NCBI RefSeq assembly: GCF_000423665.1
Contig: NZ_AUIK01000031.1
Span: forward strand, 44,454 to 108,453
DNA length: 64,000 nucleotides
Direction: 5' to 3'
Origin: Solirubrobacter soli DSM 22325
Lineage (GTDB): Bacteria > Actinomycetota > Thermoleophilia > Solirubrobacterales > Solirubrobacteraceae
Shown here: positions 8,722-17,729 of the stretch, piece by piece
Layout: every line of letters begins with the position of its first letter
Position numbering within the stretch: position 1 is the stretch's first letter
Notes under the pieces: model-generated
The model's input: the letters and a program-made list of their open reading frames with translations, nothing else
Database searches by the model: none
What the model was told of the DNA's origin: nothing
Program-made: the position numbers and the translations under genes

Positions 8722-10428
8722 GTGAACGGGTCGTCGCTCACTCGCTGGGTACCTGGCGTCACGCTGCTTCGCACGCGCCGCGGGCCGGGTCTGCGCCGTG
8801 ACCTGATCGCCGGCGTGGCCCTCGCCGCGTTGCTAGTCCCGCAGGGCATGGGGTACGCGCAGCTCGCCGGGCTGCCGCCCGTCACGGGCCTGTACGCGAC
8901 GCTGGTGCCACTCGTCGCCTACTTCTTCATCGGCCCGTCGCGCATCCTGATCGTCTCGCCCGACTCGGCGGTCGCTCCGTTGGTGGCCGCCGCGATCATC
9001 CCGCTCGCCGGCGCGGATGCCGACCAGCGGGTCGCGATGGCTGGCCTGCTCGCCCTCGTCGTCGGCGCGATCATGTTCGCCGGCGGCCTCGCGCGGTTCG
9101 GCTTCGTCACCGAGCTGTTGTCGCTGCCGGTCCGGGTCGGGTACCTGGCCGGCATCGCGTTGACCGTGGTCATCTCGCAGCTGCCCAAGCTCTTCGGCTT
9201 CTCGATCGACACCGAGAACGTGGTGGCCGCCACCCGCGACTTCATCAGCCAGTTGGACGAGACCAACGGCACGGCGCTGGCGATCGGTGTCGGCTGTCTG
9301 GCGGTGATCGGCGTGCTGCGCGCGGTCGCGCCGAAGATGCCCGGCGTGCTGATCGCGGTCGTCGGTGCGACGGCCGTGGTGGCCGTCGGCGGGCTCGCCG
9401 ACCAGCTTCCCGTGGTGGGCAAGGTGCCGGCCGGTCTGCCCCCGCTCGACTGGCCGAACGTCGCCCTCGACGACATCAAGACGCTGCTGCCCGCCGCGGT
9501 CGGCATCGCGTTCGTGGCGTTCGCCGACACCAGCGTCCTGTCGCGCTCCTACGCCGCGCGATTGGACCAGCACGTCGACCAGAACCGCGAGCTGGCCGCG
9601 CTCGGTGCCAGCAACATCGTCACCGGGTTCTTCCAGGGCTTCCCCATCTCCACGAGCGCGTCCCGCACCGCCGTGGTCGATGACATGGGCGCGGGCAGCC
9701 AGATCGCCGGACTCACCGGCGCGCTCGTGCTCGGTGTCCTGCTCGTGGTCGGCACGGGCCTGGTGGAGGACCTGCCCGTGAGCGCGCTGGCGGCGGTCGT
9801 GATCGTCGCCGTGCTCGGGCTGTTCGACGTCGGCGCCGCCCGCCTGCTGTGGCGCTGGCGGCGCACCGAGTTCGCGCTCTGCATCGCCACGTTCGCCGGT
9901 GTCGCGGCGTTCGGGGTGCTGTGGGGCGTCGGGCTCGCGATCGCCCTGTCGCTGCTGAACTTCGTCCGTCGCGCCTGGTATCCGCATGGCGCGGTGCTCG
10001 GGCGCGTCGAGCGGCTGAAGGGCTACCACGACACCGGCCGTCACCCCGACGCCCGGCTGATCCCGGGCCTCGTGCTCTACCGGTTCGACGCGCCGCTGTT
10101 CTTCGCCAACGCGGACAGCTTCGACGCCCGCGTGCGGGCGCTGGCGGGGGGCGACGGCGTGGCCTGGGTGGTCATCGCCGCGGAGCCGATCACCGACGTG
10201 GACGTCACCGCGGGGGAGACCCTGCTGACGCTGCACGCGGACCTCGCCGACCACGGCGTGACGCTGGCGTTCGCCGAGCTCAAGGATCCGGTGCGCGACT
10301 ACCTGCGCCGTTACGGGGTGGAGGAAGCGATCGGCGCACCGAATTTCTACCCGACGCTCGGCGTCGCCGTCGCCGCGTACGTCAAACAGACCGGGACCCA
10401 CTGGGTCGACTGGGAGGAGCGGCCATAG
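8722..10428 (+). CDS. SulP-family anion permease with STAS domain
   Basis: A 568-residue membrane transporter of the SLC26/SulP family, which moves sulfate, bicarbonate or other anions. The N-terminal region has the family signature around LAALLVPQGMGYAQLAGLPP and GLYATLVPL, followed by about ten to twelve hydrophobic segments up to residue 415. GFFQGFPISTSASRTAV is the conserved substrate-region motif. A cytoplasmic STAS domain occupies about residues 440-560. The GTG start at 8722 has a TAGGGT box 6 nt upstream, suggesting a leaderless message. The stop (TAG) shares its last base with the GTG of the next gene, an eCIS-cargo-like protein, which is an unusual pairing. The substrate cannot be read from sequence. 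Confidence 0.9.
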   Translation: MNGSSLTRWVPGVTLLRTRRGPGLRRDLIAGVALAALLVPQGMGYAQLAGLPPVTGLYATLVPLVAYFFIGPSRILIVSPDSAVAPLVAAAIIPLAGADADQRVAMAGLLALVVGAIMFAGGLARFGFVTELLSLPVRVGYLAGIALTVVISQLPKLFGFSIDTENVVAATRDFISQLDETNGTALAIGVGCLAVIGVLRAVAPKMPGVLIAVVGATAVVAVGGLADQLPVVGKVPAGLPPLDWPNVALDDIKTLLPAAVGIAFVAFADTSVLSRSYAARLDQHVDQNRELAALGASNIVTGFFQGFPISTSASRTAVVDDMGAGSQIAGLTGALVLGVLLVVGTGLVEDLPVSALAAVVIVAVLGLFDVGAARLLWRWRRTEFALCIATFAGVAAFGVLWGVGLAIALSLLNFVRRAWYPHGAVLGRVERLKGYHDTGRHPDARLIPGLVLYRFDAPLFFANADSFDARVRALAGGDGVAWVVIAAEPITDVDVTAGETLLTLHADLADHGVTLAFAELKDPVRDYLRRYGVEEAIGAPNFYPTLGVAVAAYVKQTGTHWVDWEERP

Positions 10429-11531
10429 TGCCCGCCCCTCATGTCCGGACCCCCGCACCGTCGCGCGAGCGCGAACCGGGGCGGAGCGCCCAGACGCCGG
10501 CAGCGCACGTCCTGCTCGGATTGCAGCGCGCCGCCGGCAATCGCGCGGTGACGGCGTTCGTCCAGCGCCAGGCGATCGAGACGGCGCCGCAGCTGAGCGC
10601 GGGTCAGGCGTCCGCTGCGGTCTCGTTCTACACCAGCGCGCCGGACCTCTATCCGAGTGACGTGATCCTGAAGATCCAGCACGCGGTCGGCTCGCCCGAG
10701 ACCGGCGTCGCGGACCCGGCGATGGCCCAGGCCGTGGCCGCGTGGCAGGTGCCGCAGGGACTCAAGCCGGACGGGATGGCGGGGCCGCGCACGCTGCCGC
10801 GGATGTTCGAGAGCGGCCTCGCCGCCAAGACCTCGCGCGACGCCTACGTGAAGTCCGCCGAGGGCGTGCAGAGCGGCTGGAAGGACCTCAAGACCGCCAA
10901 GGCGCGCGCGGACGAGCTCTTCAAGGGCGTCAAGGAGCAGCTCGACGCGGCGCAGGTCCTGCCGACGCCCGGACACGACCTCAAAGACCTCGGCAAGGTC
11001 GCGGGCGTGTTCGTCGCCAAGGACTGGTTCATGTTCTTCGACGACGACGCGTTCTCCGCGGCCGACCTCGATGACGACGCCGCCCGCAGCGTCGCGGGGA
11101 CGGTCTACCACGAGGCCCGCCACGCCGAGCAGCACCACAAGATGGCGCGGATGCTCGCCACCAAGGGCAACGACCCGGACCAGATCGTCGCCAAGATGGG
11201 CATCCCGAAGGACGTCGCGCAGAACGCGTTCGAGAATCCGCTGCCGAAGGGCAGCGTCGAGTTCGCGACGGCGTCGCAGCAGTTCGACTCGGTCTACGGC
11301 GCCGGGAAGGCCGCCCACGACAAGGCCGAGCGCGAGGCCCCGTCGATCGACGAGATCCGCGCGGCCAAGGCGGCGATGGACGCCAACCCGACGCCCGAGA
11401 ACAAGGCCCGGCACGCGCGGCTGATCAAGGCCTTCCGCGCGTACCGCGACCTACCGACCGAGAACGACGCCTTCGCGACCGAGGCGTCGTTCGAGGAGAG
11501 CTGGGACGAGAAGCACCTCAGCGCCCAGTGA
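10428..11531 (+). CDS. eCIS-cargo-like protein: LQRxAGN motif, peptidoglycan-binding domain, HEARH domain
   Basis: A 367-residue multidomain protein. The N-terminal tail ends in LLGLQRAAGNRAV (residues 29-41), a near-perfect copy of the motif found at the start of many actinobacterial proteins encoded near contractile injection systems. Residues about 75-130 look like a PG_binding_1 domain (AWQVPQGLKPDGMAGPRT). The C-terminal part has an HEARHAEQ motif at residues 228-235 in a helical context, a metallopeptidase-like signature seen in similar proteins but of unproven activity. There is no signal peptide. It is coupled by a one-base overlap to the SulP gene. The end overlaps the convergent gene by 14 bp. 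Confidence 0.75.
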   Translation: MPAPHVRTPAPSREREPGRSAQTPAAHVLLGLQRAAGNRAVTAFVQRQAIETAPQLSAGQASAAVSFYTSAPDLYPSDVILKIQHAVGSPETGVADPAMAQAVAAWQVPQGLKPDGMAGPRTLPRMFESGLAAKTSRDAYVKSAEGVQSGWKDLKTAKARADELFKGVKEQLDAAQVLPTPGHDLKDLGKVAGVFVAKDWFMFFDDDAFSAADLDDDAARSVAGTVYHEARHAEQHHKMARMLATKGNDPDQIVAKMGIPKDVAQNAFENPLPKGSVEFATASQQFDSVYGAGKAAHDKAEREAPSIDEIRAAKAAMDANPTPENKARHARLIKAFRAYRDLPTENDAFATEASFEESWDEKHLSAQ

Positions 11532-12690
11532 CGATGAACTGGAAGTCCGTGTCGGCGAGCGCGGAGCTGCCGTTGTAGATGTAGACGTCGAAGGTGGTGC
11601 CGGCGGCGACCTGATCGGTGACGGCGAACCGGACGTTGGCCGCGCCCGTGGGCGGGGTGTCCAGGCCGATGGCGTCGAGCTCCGGCGTCACGACCGGGAT
11701 CAGGCTGAAGCCGCTCTGCAGCGGGCTGTTGAGCGTGATGCGGTAGAGCCCGGTCGCGATCTTCGAGACCGACGCGACGTTGAAGTTCGTGTCCAGCGCG
11801 CCGGACGCCGTCACGCGGCCCCAGGCGTGGATGTTGTTGTCGCGGTAGCGCGTGCCGGCGGGAACGACCTTCGCGCCGCCGGCGTCGCTGGCGACGTACA
11901 CGCCGTTCGTCGCGCGGATCGACATCTGGTTGTCCGCGGTCGACGTGAAGTCGGCGTTGGTGCTGTCGGCGAACACGAACGAGCCCGTGTTGACGGCCTT
12001 GGCTCGCCGCCCGGCGGCGAAGCCGAACGCGCCCGCCGTGTTGCTCAGGCCGCCGGGGACCGTGCCGTAGCCGCCCGTGGCGCGGTTGCCTTCGCCGCCC
12101 CCGACGGTCGCGCCGATCGTGTCGCTGGTGCTGCCCGAGGCGTTCCCCGCGGTGTTGCCGCGCCCGCCGGCCACCGTGCCGTAGTCGTCGGAGACGGTCT
12201 GCGCGCTGCCGGCCGCGCCACCGCCGGCGATCGTCGCCCCCACGACACCCGCCGTCACCGTGTTGGCCGCGGCGCCACCGAGGACGTTGGGGCTCGTGGC
12301 GTTCTCCTCGGTACGCAGCCCGGGGAGGGCCTTCGCGAACGGCGCGGTCGCCCCGTCGGCGAACATCGCGGTCGTGATCGTGCCGGCGGGGATCGGCGTC
12401 GCGGTGGGGATCGGCGGGATCGTGGGGATCGGCGGGATCGTCGGGATCACACCGGGCGCGATGTCACCCGCTCCGATCGACCCGTCGCGGATGTCGGTGC
12501 CGTCCAACGTCGCGGTCTTGATGTCGGCGCCGGTCAGCGACGAGTTCTTGACCTGCTTGCCCGTGATCGTCGACGCCTTGATCATGGCCCCGTTGACCGT
12601 GCTGGCGGCCCACGCGGGGCCGCCGAGCGCGATGAACAATGCGAGAAGACCGGCGACCTGCCCGACGTTGCCCCAGACACGCTTGACCAT
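11518..12690 (-). CDS. Secreted surface protein with trimeric-adhesin-like head repeats
   Basis: A 390-residue protein with an N-terminal signal or anchor segment (MVKRVWGNVGQVAGLLALF, ending PAWAAS). Next come short IK/LTGADIKTATLDGTDIRDGSI pentapeptide-like repeats and a Pro/Ile/Thr hinge (PTIPPIPT repeated). Residues about 150-235 contain Gly-rich repeats of the form GGxxNxAxGxxS, such as VAGGRGNTAGNAS and VPGGLSNTAGAFGFAAG. These resemble YadA-like head repeats. The C-terminal 110 residues look like a globular beta domain. No outer-membrane anchor is present, as expected in a monoderm. An AAGGGGG-like Shine-Dalgarno sequence precedes the ATG. The role as adhesin or exosporium-like coat is inference. 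Confidence 0.7.
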   Translation of the reverse strand: MVKRVWGNVGQVAGLLALFIALGGPAWAASTVNGAMIKASTITGKQVKNSSLTGADIKTATLDGTDIRDGSIGAGDIAPGVIPTIPPIPTIPPIPTATPIPAGTITTAMFADGATAPFAKALPGLRTEENATSPNVLGGAAANTVTAGVVGATIAGGGAAGSAQTVSDDYGTVAGGRGNTAGNASGSTSDTIGATVGGGEGNRATGGYGTVPGGLSNTAGAFGFAAGRRAKAVNTGSFVFADSTNADFTSTADNQMSIRATNGVYVASDAGGAKVVPAGTRYRDNNIHAWGRVTASGALDTNFNVASVSKIATGLYRITLNSPLQSGFSLIPVVTPELDAIGLDTPPTGAANVRFAVTDQVAAGTTFDVYIYNGSSALADTDFQFIVTGR

Positions 12691-12756
12691 CCCGTCAACC
12701 CCCTTGAACGTGGACTGTGCGCCGTCCCGGCGCTGTGTCAGCGACCTTACACGTCC

Positions 12757-13431
12757 TCAGCCCCGCGCCAGCTTGAGGTCGAACTCGAGCGTCGCCTCGT
12801 CCTCGACACTCACGAACCCGGCGACGCTCGGCGCGGTCATGCCGAAGTCGCCCCACGGGAACGTGAGCGAGCCGACGGCCTCGACCGTCGAGTCGGTCTT
12901 GCGCAGCTCGAGCGGGATCGTCACGGTCTTCGTCACGCCGTGGAGCGTCAGCTCGCCCGTGGCGTCGGCCTTGGACCTGCTCAGCTCGAGCGGCTCGGTG
13001 AGGGAGAAGGTGGCCGTCGGAAAGCGGTCGCTCTCGACACCGATCTCGCGGATGCGCTGATCGCGGCGATCCTGGTCGCTCGTCAGCGTGGTCAGGTCGA
13101 TCTTGAAATCGGCCTTGGTGAACGTGTCGCCGTCGGACTCCGCCGTGCCGGTGACGTCCGACGTCCGTCCGACGGCATCGTTCTTGGCGGCCAGGAACGC
13201 GAGCTTCTCACGGACGCGGTAGCCGGCCTCCGATCCGTCGGCGACCGTCCACTGCGACGCGCCGGGAACAGCGGTGGCGGTGGCGGTCGCCGTCGGTGTC
13301 GCGTCGCTCAGCGTGAACTTGTCCGGCGAGTCCGTCGGGAACAACACGAAGTACGCGAGCGCGAAGGCACCCACCGCGACGACGACGACTCCTGTGGCCG
13401 CGTAAAGCAGCGGGCGCCTTCTCTTCTGCAT
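12757..13431 (-). CDS. YceI-family lipid-binding protein, membrane-anchored
   Basis: A 224-residue protein with a charged start (MQKRRRP), one transmembrane helix at residues 8-30, a Thr/Ala-rich linker (TPTATATATAVPGA), then a YceI domain from about residue 58 to the end. Family hallmarks visible are SQWTVADGSEAGYRVREK, the FKIDLTTLTSDQDRRDQRI stretch and GELTLHGVTKTVTIPL. YceI proteins form a lipocalin-like barrel that binds isoprenoid chains; here it would face the outside of the membrane. It lies downstream of a secreted-protein gene on the same strand, 46 bp away. The assignment to the family is firm; the ligand is unknown. Confidence 0.88.
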   Translation of the reverse strand: MQKRRRPLLYAATGVVVVAVGAFALAYFVLFPTDSPDKFTLSDATPTATATATAVPGASQWTVADGSEAGYRVREKLAFLAAKNDAVGRTSDVTGTAESDGDTFTKADFKIDLTTLTSDQDRRDQRIREIGVESDRFPTATFSLTEPLELSRSKADATGELTLHGVTKTVTIPLELRKTDSTVEAVGSLTFPWGDFGMTAPSVAGFVSVEDEATLEFDLKLARG

Positions 13432-13477
13432 GAGCGGAAGATGACGCTCGTTCCTCAGAGTTTCCTGGGAGCCAGGC

Positions 13478-13963
13478 CTACACGCCCGTGGCGGCGATGT
13501 AGACGCCGGCGTTGACCGTGCCGTTGGGCGCGGGGTTGAGCAGGACGGCCGGGACGAGGCAAGGCGCCGGGAGCGGCTTCGCCAGGCGAGCCTCGAACTC
13601 CGCGTCGCCGTCGGGGCTGAACGGGTACGCCTTCGTGGTGCCGACGGCGGCGCCGTTGCAGAAGACGGTGGCGGCGATCCCGTTGAGCGGGTTCGTGCCG
13701 GTCGTGGGGATGATCAGGCCCTCGACCTCGACCTTGACGCGGCCGTCGCGGCGGGCCTCGGCCTCGCCCTTGGAGATCACCCACGGCGCTCCGCCGGGCT
13801 TGACGCCGAACAGCACCGGCCCGTCGGGCATGCTGCCGAACACGTCGGCCTTCAGGACCTTGGCGTTGTCGTCTCCGTGGTGACCGTCGTCGGCGAGCGC
13901 CGTCCCGGCGCCTCCGGCGATCAGGGCGAGCGCGGCGAGGGTGCCGATCACGCGGTGGGACAT
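13478..13963 (-). CDS. Small secreted protein of unknown function
   Basis: A 161-residue protein with a signal peptide (MSHRVIGTLAALALIAGG, cleavage near ALADDG). The ATG at 13963 is chosen because a strong AAGGAGG Shine-Dalgarno sequence lies 5 nt upstream; the reading frame extends further but that part lacks a signal. The mature part starts with a His/Asp-rich segment (DDGHHGDD), which may bind metal, followed by a predicted beta-rich domain with two cysteines. No family is recognised. It is divergent from the 14163 gene, and a 9-bp inverted repeat lies in the shared upstream region. Confidence 0.75.
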   Translation of the reverse strand: MSHRVIGTLAALALIAGGAGTALADDGHHGDDNAKVLKADVFGSMPDGPVLFGVKPGGAPWVISKGEAEARRDGRVKVEVEGLIIPTTGTNPLNGIAATVFCNGAAVGTTKAYPFSPDGDAEFEARLAKPLPAPCLVPAVLLNPAPNGTVNAGVYIAATGV

Positions 13964-14064
13964 CGTTTCCTCCTTGCGGTGGATGTGCGGACACCTCGGC
14001 GACACGGTCGACGGCGGCTGGGTGACGGTCGGCTGCCTGACGATCTGAGCCGCGGGTGAGCGCC

Positions 14065-14092
14065 CCTCGACCATCGGACAGGGTGGTCGAGG
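14065..14092. promoter_or_regulatory. Inverted repeat between divergent secreted-protein genes
   Basis: CCTCGACCA at 14065-14073 and TGGTCGAGG at 14084-14092 form 9-bp perfect arms with a 10-bp spacer. It sits between two divergent genes for secreted proteins (13963 leftward, 14163 rightward), so an operator is more likely than a terminator. Confidence 0.4.
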
Positions 14093-14162
14093 TTCCCTCA
14101 CCTACGGTGGCCCCAGGCCCCGCGGATGGTGGGCCGCGACCGACAGGGAAAGGGAGTTCTGG

Positions 14163-15071
14163 ATGGGTTCGATGCGTCGCGTGCTGGCGGCGGGCTGTGC
14201 CGTGCTCGCGTTGCTCGCGTTGCCGGCGGGGGCGTCCGCCGCGGTCTCGAAGGGCAAGGCGGTCGATCCGCAGGGCGATGGCACGGGCGTGGCGTCGCAG
14301 GACATCGTCCAAGCCGCGTTCTACTACGACTCCGAGGGCGAGCTGTACGTGTCGGCGACGATGGGCGGGACCGTCGGCGCGACGCCGCGCACGCTGTTGA
14401 AGTTCAACGTCGCGTCGGCCCCCCAGTGCGACGGGCCCGGTGTCGAGCTGAAGGCGTTCTCGGACGCGAACTGGACGACGACGTCGCTCGGCATCGGCGA
14501 CGGCATCTACCGCTCCGGGCCGGTCATCGAGCTCGGGACCTACGGCATGGCGCTGCGCAATCGCTCGTACTCCTGCTTCACGCTGACGGTGTCCGACCCG
14601 ACCGGCGCGGTCCTCGACACGCTCGACGTGCCGCTGTTCGTCGACGGGTTCGGCCCGGACGGGGACGCGGACGGGGTCGCCGACAACGTCGACCAATGCG
14701 CCGCCGTGGTCGGCGTCGCTCCGACGGGGTGCCCGCGCGACTCCGACGGCGACACGATCGCCGACGCGGCCGATCAGTGCCCCGGGATCTTCGGCGTCGC
14801 CCCGACGGGTTGCCCGGCGCTCGCGCCGCTGCCCGGCCCGGCCGACATCGTCACCACGCAGCCCGCGGAGCCGAAGCCCGCGAAGGGCTGCGTGCGCGTC
14901 TCGGTCAAGGGCAAGTCGCTGGCCGCCGCGCGCAAGTCGATCGCCAAGGCCGGCTGCAGGCTCGGCAAGGTCACCAAGCCCCGCAAGGTGCGCAAGGGCG
15001 TCAAGCTCGTCGTGATCGAGCAATCGGGGAAGAACCCGGTCGCGATCACGCTCGCTGCGGCAAAACGGTAG
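14163..15071 (+). CDS. Secreted protein with thrombospondin-3-type Ca repeats and a PASTA-like C-terminus
   Basis: A 302-residue exported protein with a signal peptide (MGSMRRVLAAGCAVLALLA, cleavage near ASAAVS). Residues about 160-220 hold two to three calcium-binding type-3 repeats (DGDADGVADNVDQC, DSDGDTIADAADQC), each followed by VAPTGCP. The C-terminal segment, about 245-300, looks like a single PASTA-type fold (CVRVSVKGKSLAAARKSIAKAGC). That fold often binds peptidoglycan or stabilises surface proteins. A GGGAG Shine-Dalgarno sequence precedes the ATG. A similar Ca-repeat protein lies at 53.1 kb. Confidence 0.8.
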   Translation: MGSMRRVLAAGCAVLALLALPAGASAAVSKGKAVDPQGDGTGVASQDIVQAAFYYDSEGELYVSATMGGTVGATPRTLLKFNVASAPQCDGPGVELKAFSDANWTTTSLGIGDGIYRSGPVIELGTYGMALRNRSYSCFTLTVSDPTGAVLDTLDVPLFVDGFGPDGDADGVADNVDQCAAVVGVAPTGCPRDSDGDTIADAADQCPGIFGVAPTGCPALAPLPGPADIVTTQPAEPKPAKGCVRVSVKGKSLAAARKSIAKAGCRLGKVTKPRKVRKGVKLVVIEQSGKNPVAITLAAAKR

Positions 15072-15105
15072 GGAGCCGTCCGCCGCGCCTCGTACGTTCG
15101 GGGGC

Positions 15106-16575
15106 GTGGAAGTCAGGGCGGTCGCCTATGCGAACTATCCGAACGTGGCGCTGCACCGCGCGGTCATGCGAGCGCTGCTCGACAACCGCGCGCGCGGCGC
15201 GCGGTTGCGGCTGAGCCTGACCGAGATCGTCGCCGCCGTCGAGCGGCTGGGCGTTCCCGCGACCCCGGAGCAGGTCTCGGGTTCGCTGCGTGAGCTGGAG
15301 GAGCTCAAGGTCGTCGACTCGATGCAGAGCTTCGAGCGCGTCCGCACGGCCGCCGAGCTGCGGCTGAACCACTTCTCCTACGACGTCACGGGTCTCGGTG
15401 AGCGGATCGAGCAGTTCTTCGACGAGCTCGCCGGACTCGTCGAGGCGGTGGGCTCGCTGGACGCGAACCGCCTGGCGCGGATCCGGGCGCTGCTGGGACG
15501 TTTGACCGAGCACGCGTCGCTGGACCCGCGCGAGCTGCAGAGCACGTTCACGGAGCTTCACGCCCAGTTCGAGGACCTGCGAGCGGGGGCGGCGCAGTTC
15601 ATGCGCGAGCTGTCGGCCACGATGGCCTCCACCGAGGCGATCGACGAGGCCACGTTCGCCGACTACAAGCGCAAGGTCGCGGACTACCTGAGTGGGTTCT
15701 GGCGCGAGCTCGGGCAGCACGCCGACGCGATCACCGCCCACGTCACGGCGCTGGACGCGTCGCGCGAGCCGATGCTGCGCGCGGTCGCGTCCTTGTCGGT
15801 CGCGCCGCATCCGGCGTTGAGCTCGGAGGAGGTGCTGGAGCGCCAGGTGGCGATCCTGCGCCGCCAGTGGGCGGAGATCTCGGCCTGGTTCGGCGCCGGG
15901 GACTCCCAGTTGCGTTCGCTGGACACGCATCTGCACGCCGCGATCGACTGGATCCTGCGCGGCGTGCGCCGGCTGCGCGAGCGGCGGGTGCAGCGCGTCA
16001 ACCGCTCGTCCGAGTACCGGGCGCTGGCGGCGCTGTTCGCGTCGTCCGCGGAGGAGGACTGCCACGCGGTGTTCGCCGCCGCGTTCGGTCTGTATGGGGC
16101 GCGGCACATGGCCGTGCCCGAGCTCGACCCGGACGTCGTGTCGCCGGGCGAGTCGTGGTGGGACGCGCCGTTCGCGCCCGTCCAGGGGTTCCTGCGGCGG
16201 CCGGGACGGGGCGAGGTGACCGCGGGCCGGCCGGCTCCGATCGTCGATGCCACCGAGGCGCACGCGTTGGCGTTGGAGGAGGAGCTGCGGCGGCGCGCTG
16301 TGGTCAGCGAGCTGCTGGACCGGCTGCCCGAGGTTCCCGCGCGGCTGTCCGAGCTGCCCGCGCTCGACGAGGAGTCCTTCGACGTCCTGCTCGACGCGCT
16401 CGGCATGGCGGTCGCGACGGGCAAGGTCGGCTACTCCGACGACGGCACGCTGGCGCTGGAGGTGCTCGACATGGGCGACTCGCTGCCGGTGGCGGCCGTG
16501 CGGGTGGGGGACGGCGGGGTGCTCGAGAGCCCCGATCTGCTCGTGCAGGTCTCGCGGGCAGGGGTGCGGGGATGA
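15106..16575 (+). CDS. jetA: Wadjet type II JetA-like protein (TIGR02677 family, kleisin-type)
   Basis: A 489-residue protein matching the TIGR02677 family, the JetA subunit of type II Wadjet SMC systems. Visible are the N-terminal winged-helix region (FERVRTAAELRLNHFSYDVT) and long helices. A mid-segment ADYKRKVADYLSGFWREL and a C-terminal winged helix follow. JetA is the kleisin that bridges the SMC heads of JetC and binds JetB. The GTG start at 15106 has a TACGTT box 7 nt upstream. The stop overlaps the jetB start (ATGA). The order jetA-jetB-jetC is that of complete Wadjet operons, but no jetD follows. Family identity is by recognition of conserved features and operon context. Confidence 0.85.
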   Translation: MEVRAVAYANYPNVALHRAVMRALLDNRARGARLRLSLTEIVAAVERLGVPATPEQVSGSLRELEELKVVDSMQSFERVRTAAELRLNHFSYDVTGLGERIEQFFDELAGLVEAVGSLDANRLARIRALLGRLTEHASLDPRELQSTFTELHAQFEDLRAGAAQFMRELSATMASTEAIDEATFADYKRKVADYLSGFWRELGQHADAITAHVTALDASREPMLRAVASLSVAPHPALSSEEVLERQVAILRRQWAEISAWFGAGDSQLRSLDTHLHAAIDWILRGVRRLRERRVQRVNRSSEYRALAALFASSAEEDCHAVFAAAFGLYGARHMAVPELDPDVVSPGESWWDAPFAPVQGFLRRPGRGEVTAGRPAPIVDATEAHALALEEELRRRAVVSELLDRLPEVPARLSELPALDEESFDVLLDALGMAVATGKVGYSDDGTLALEVLDMGDSLPVAAVRVGDGGVLESPDLLVQVSRAGVRG

Positions 16576-17729
16576 GCGACGAGCGGCTGATCGAGGCACG
16601 GCGCGCGCTGCTCGCGCGGCCGCTGCTGCCGGCGGGCGATCCGGCGTTCGGCACCGTGCGCGCGCACGCCGAGCGGCTGCGGTCGGAGTTCGCGCGCGAG
16701 CTCGGCTATGAGCTGGTCGTGCGGGCGACGCACGCGCGGCTGCGCAAGCGCTCGCACGCGCCGGTCACCGATCGCCCCGCCCGGATTCCGCGATCCGGCC
16801 ATCCAGACACCTGGCAGCCGTTCACCCGCCGCCACTACGTGCTCTTCGCGCTCGCGCTGGCGGCGTGCGAGCGGGCGCGGGCGCAGACGACGATCGGACT
16901 GCTCGCGGAGGAGGTGCGCTCGCTCGCGGGCGAGGACGGCATCGAGGTCGATCTCGACCGGCTCGACGATCGTCGCTGCCTGGCGGACGTGTTCCTGTAT
17001 CTGTGCGGGCTCGGCGTGCTGATGCCGATCGCGGGGCACTCCGAGGGCTGGGTCCGCTCGCGCTCGGAGGACGACGAGACCCTGTATGACGTCATGCACT
17101 CGCCGCTCGACGACCTGATCGTCGCGCCGCGGGTGATCGGCGCGCGCGACGTGCGCGGTCTGCTCTTCGGCGGGGTCTACCCGTCGAGCGAGGAAGGCGT
17201 GCTGATGAAGCGCTCACATCGCGTCGCGCGGCGACTCGTCGAGGACCCGGTCCTGTACCTCTCCGAGCTCTCGGAGGCCGAGCGCGCGTCGTACTTGAAG
17301 GTGCGCGGGTCGCGCGACCACTTCCTGGCGGCGTGGCTCGGGCTCGAGGCGGAGTGCCGGCGCGAGGGGACGGCGTTGATCGACGGCGAGGCCGAGCCGC
17401 TCACCGACCTCCGATTCCCGGCGGCGCGGCCATGGACGCGGCAGGTGGCGCTCCTGCTCGCCGAGGCGCTGTGCGGGCGGGTGCGCGGAGGGCAGTCGCG
17501 GTTCGAGGTCTCCGAGATCGTGGGGTTGTGCGAGTCCCTGCGCGATGTCTGGGGCGACGCCCTGTGCGCCGAGGAGCCGTCCGAGATGGCGGCGCGCGGG
17601 CTGGAGGTCCTGGCGGGGATGCGGCTCGTTCGCGTCGCCGACGGCGATGTCATCCCCTTGCCCGCGATCGCCCGCCTGAGCCACATCGACATGACCGACG
17701 CGCAGCAGCGCCTGGAGGACCTCCTGTGA
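16572..17729 (+). CDS. jetB: Wadjet type II JetB-like protein (TIGR02678/DUF2398, KITE-type)
   Basis: A 385-residue protein of the TIGR02678/DUF2398 family, predicted winged-helix KITE subunit of a type II Wadjet complex. Visible hallmarks are the N-terminal RRALLARPLL segment and RHYVLFALALAACERA. The strongly typical RRLVEDPVLYLSELSEAE...YL region follows, then the C-terminal winged helix. It would dimerise and bind the JetA kleisin. The ATG overlaps the jetA stop, and its stop overlaps the jetC GTG (GTGA), so all three subunits are probably made in fixed ratio from one message. The reading is secure at family level. Confidence 0.87.
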   Translation: MSDERLIEARRALLARPLLPAGDPAFGTVRAHAERLRSEFARELGYELVVRATHARLRKRSHAPVTDRPARIPRSGHPDTWQPFTRRHYVLFALALAACERARAQTTIGLLAEEVRSLAGEDGIEVDLDRLDDRRCLADVFLYLCGLGVLMPIAGHSEGWVRSRSEDDETLYDVMHSPLDDLIVAPRVIGARDVRGLLFGGVYPSSEEGVLMKRSHRVARRLVEDPVLYLSELSEAERASYLKVRGSRDHFLAAWLGLEAECRREGTALIDGEAEPLTDLRFPAARPWTRQVALLLAEALCGRVRGGQSRFEVSEIVGLCESLRDVWGDALCAEEPSEMAARGLEVLAGMRLVRVADGDVIPLPAIARLSHIDMTDAQQRLEDLL

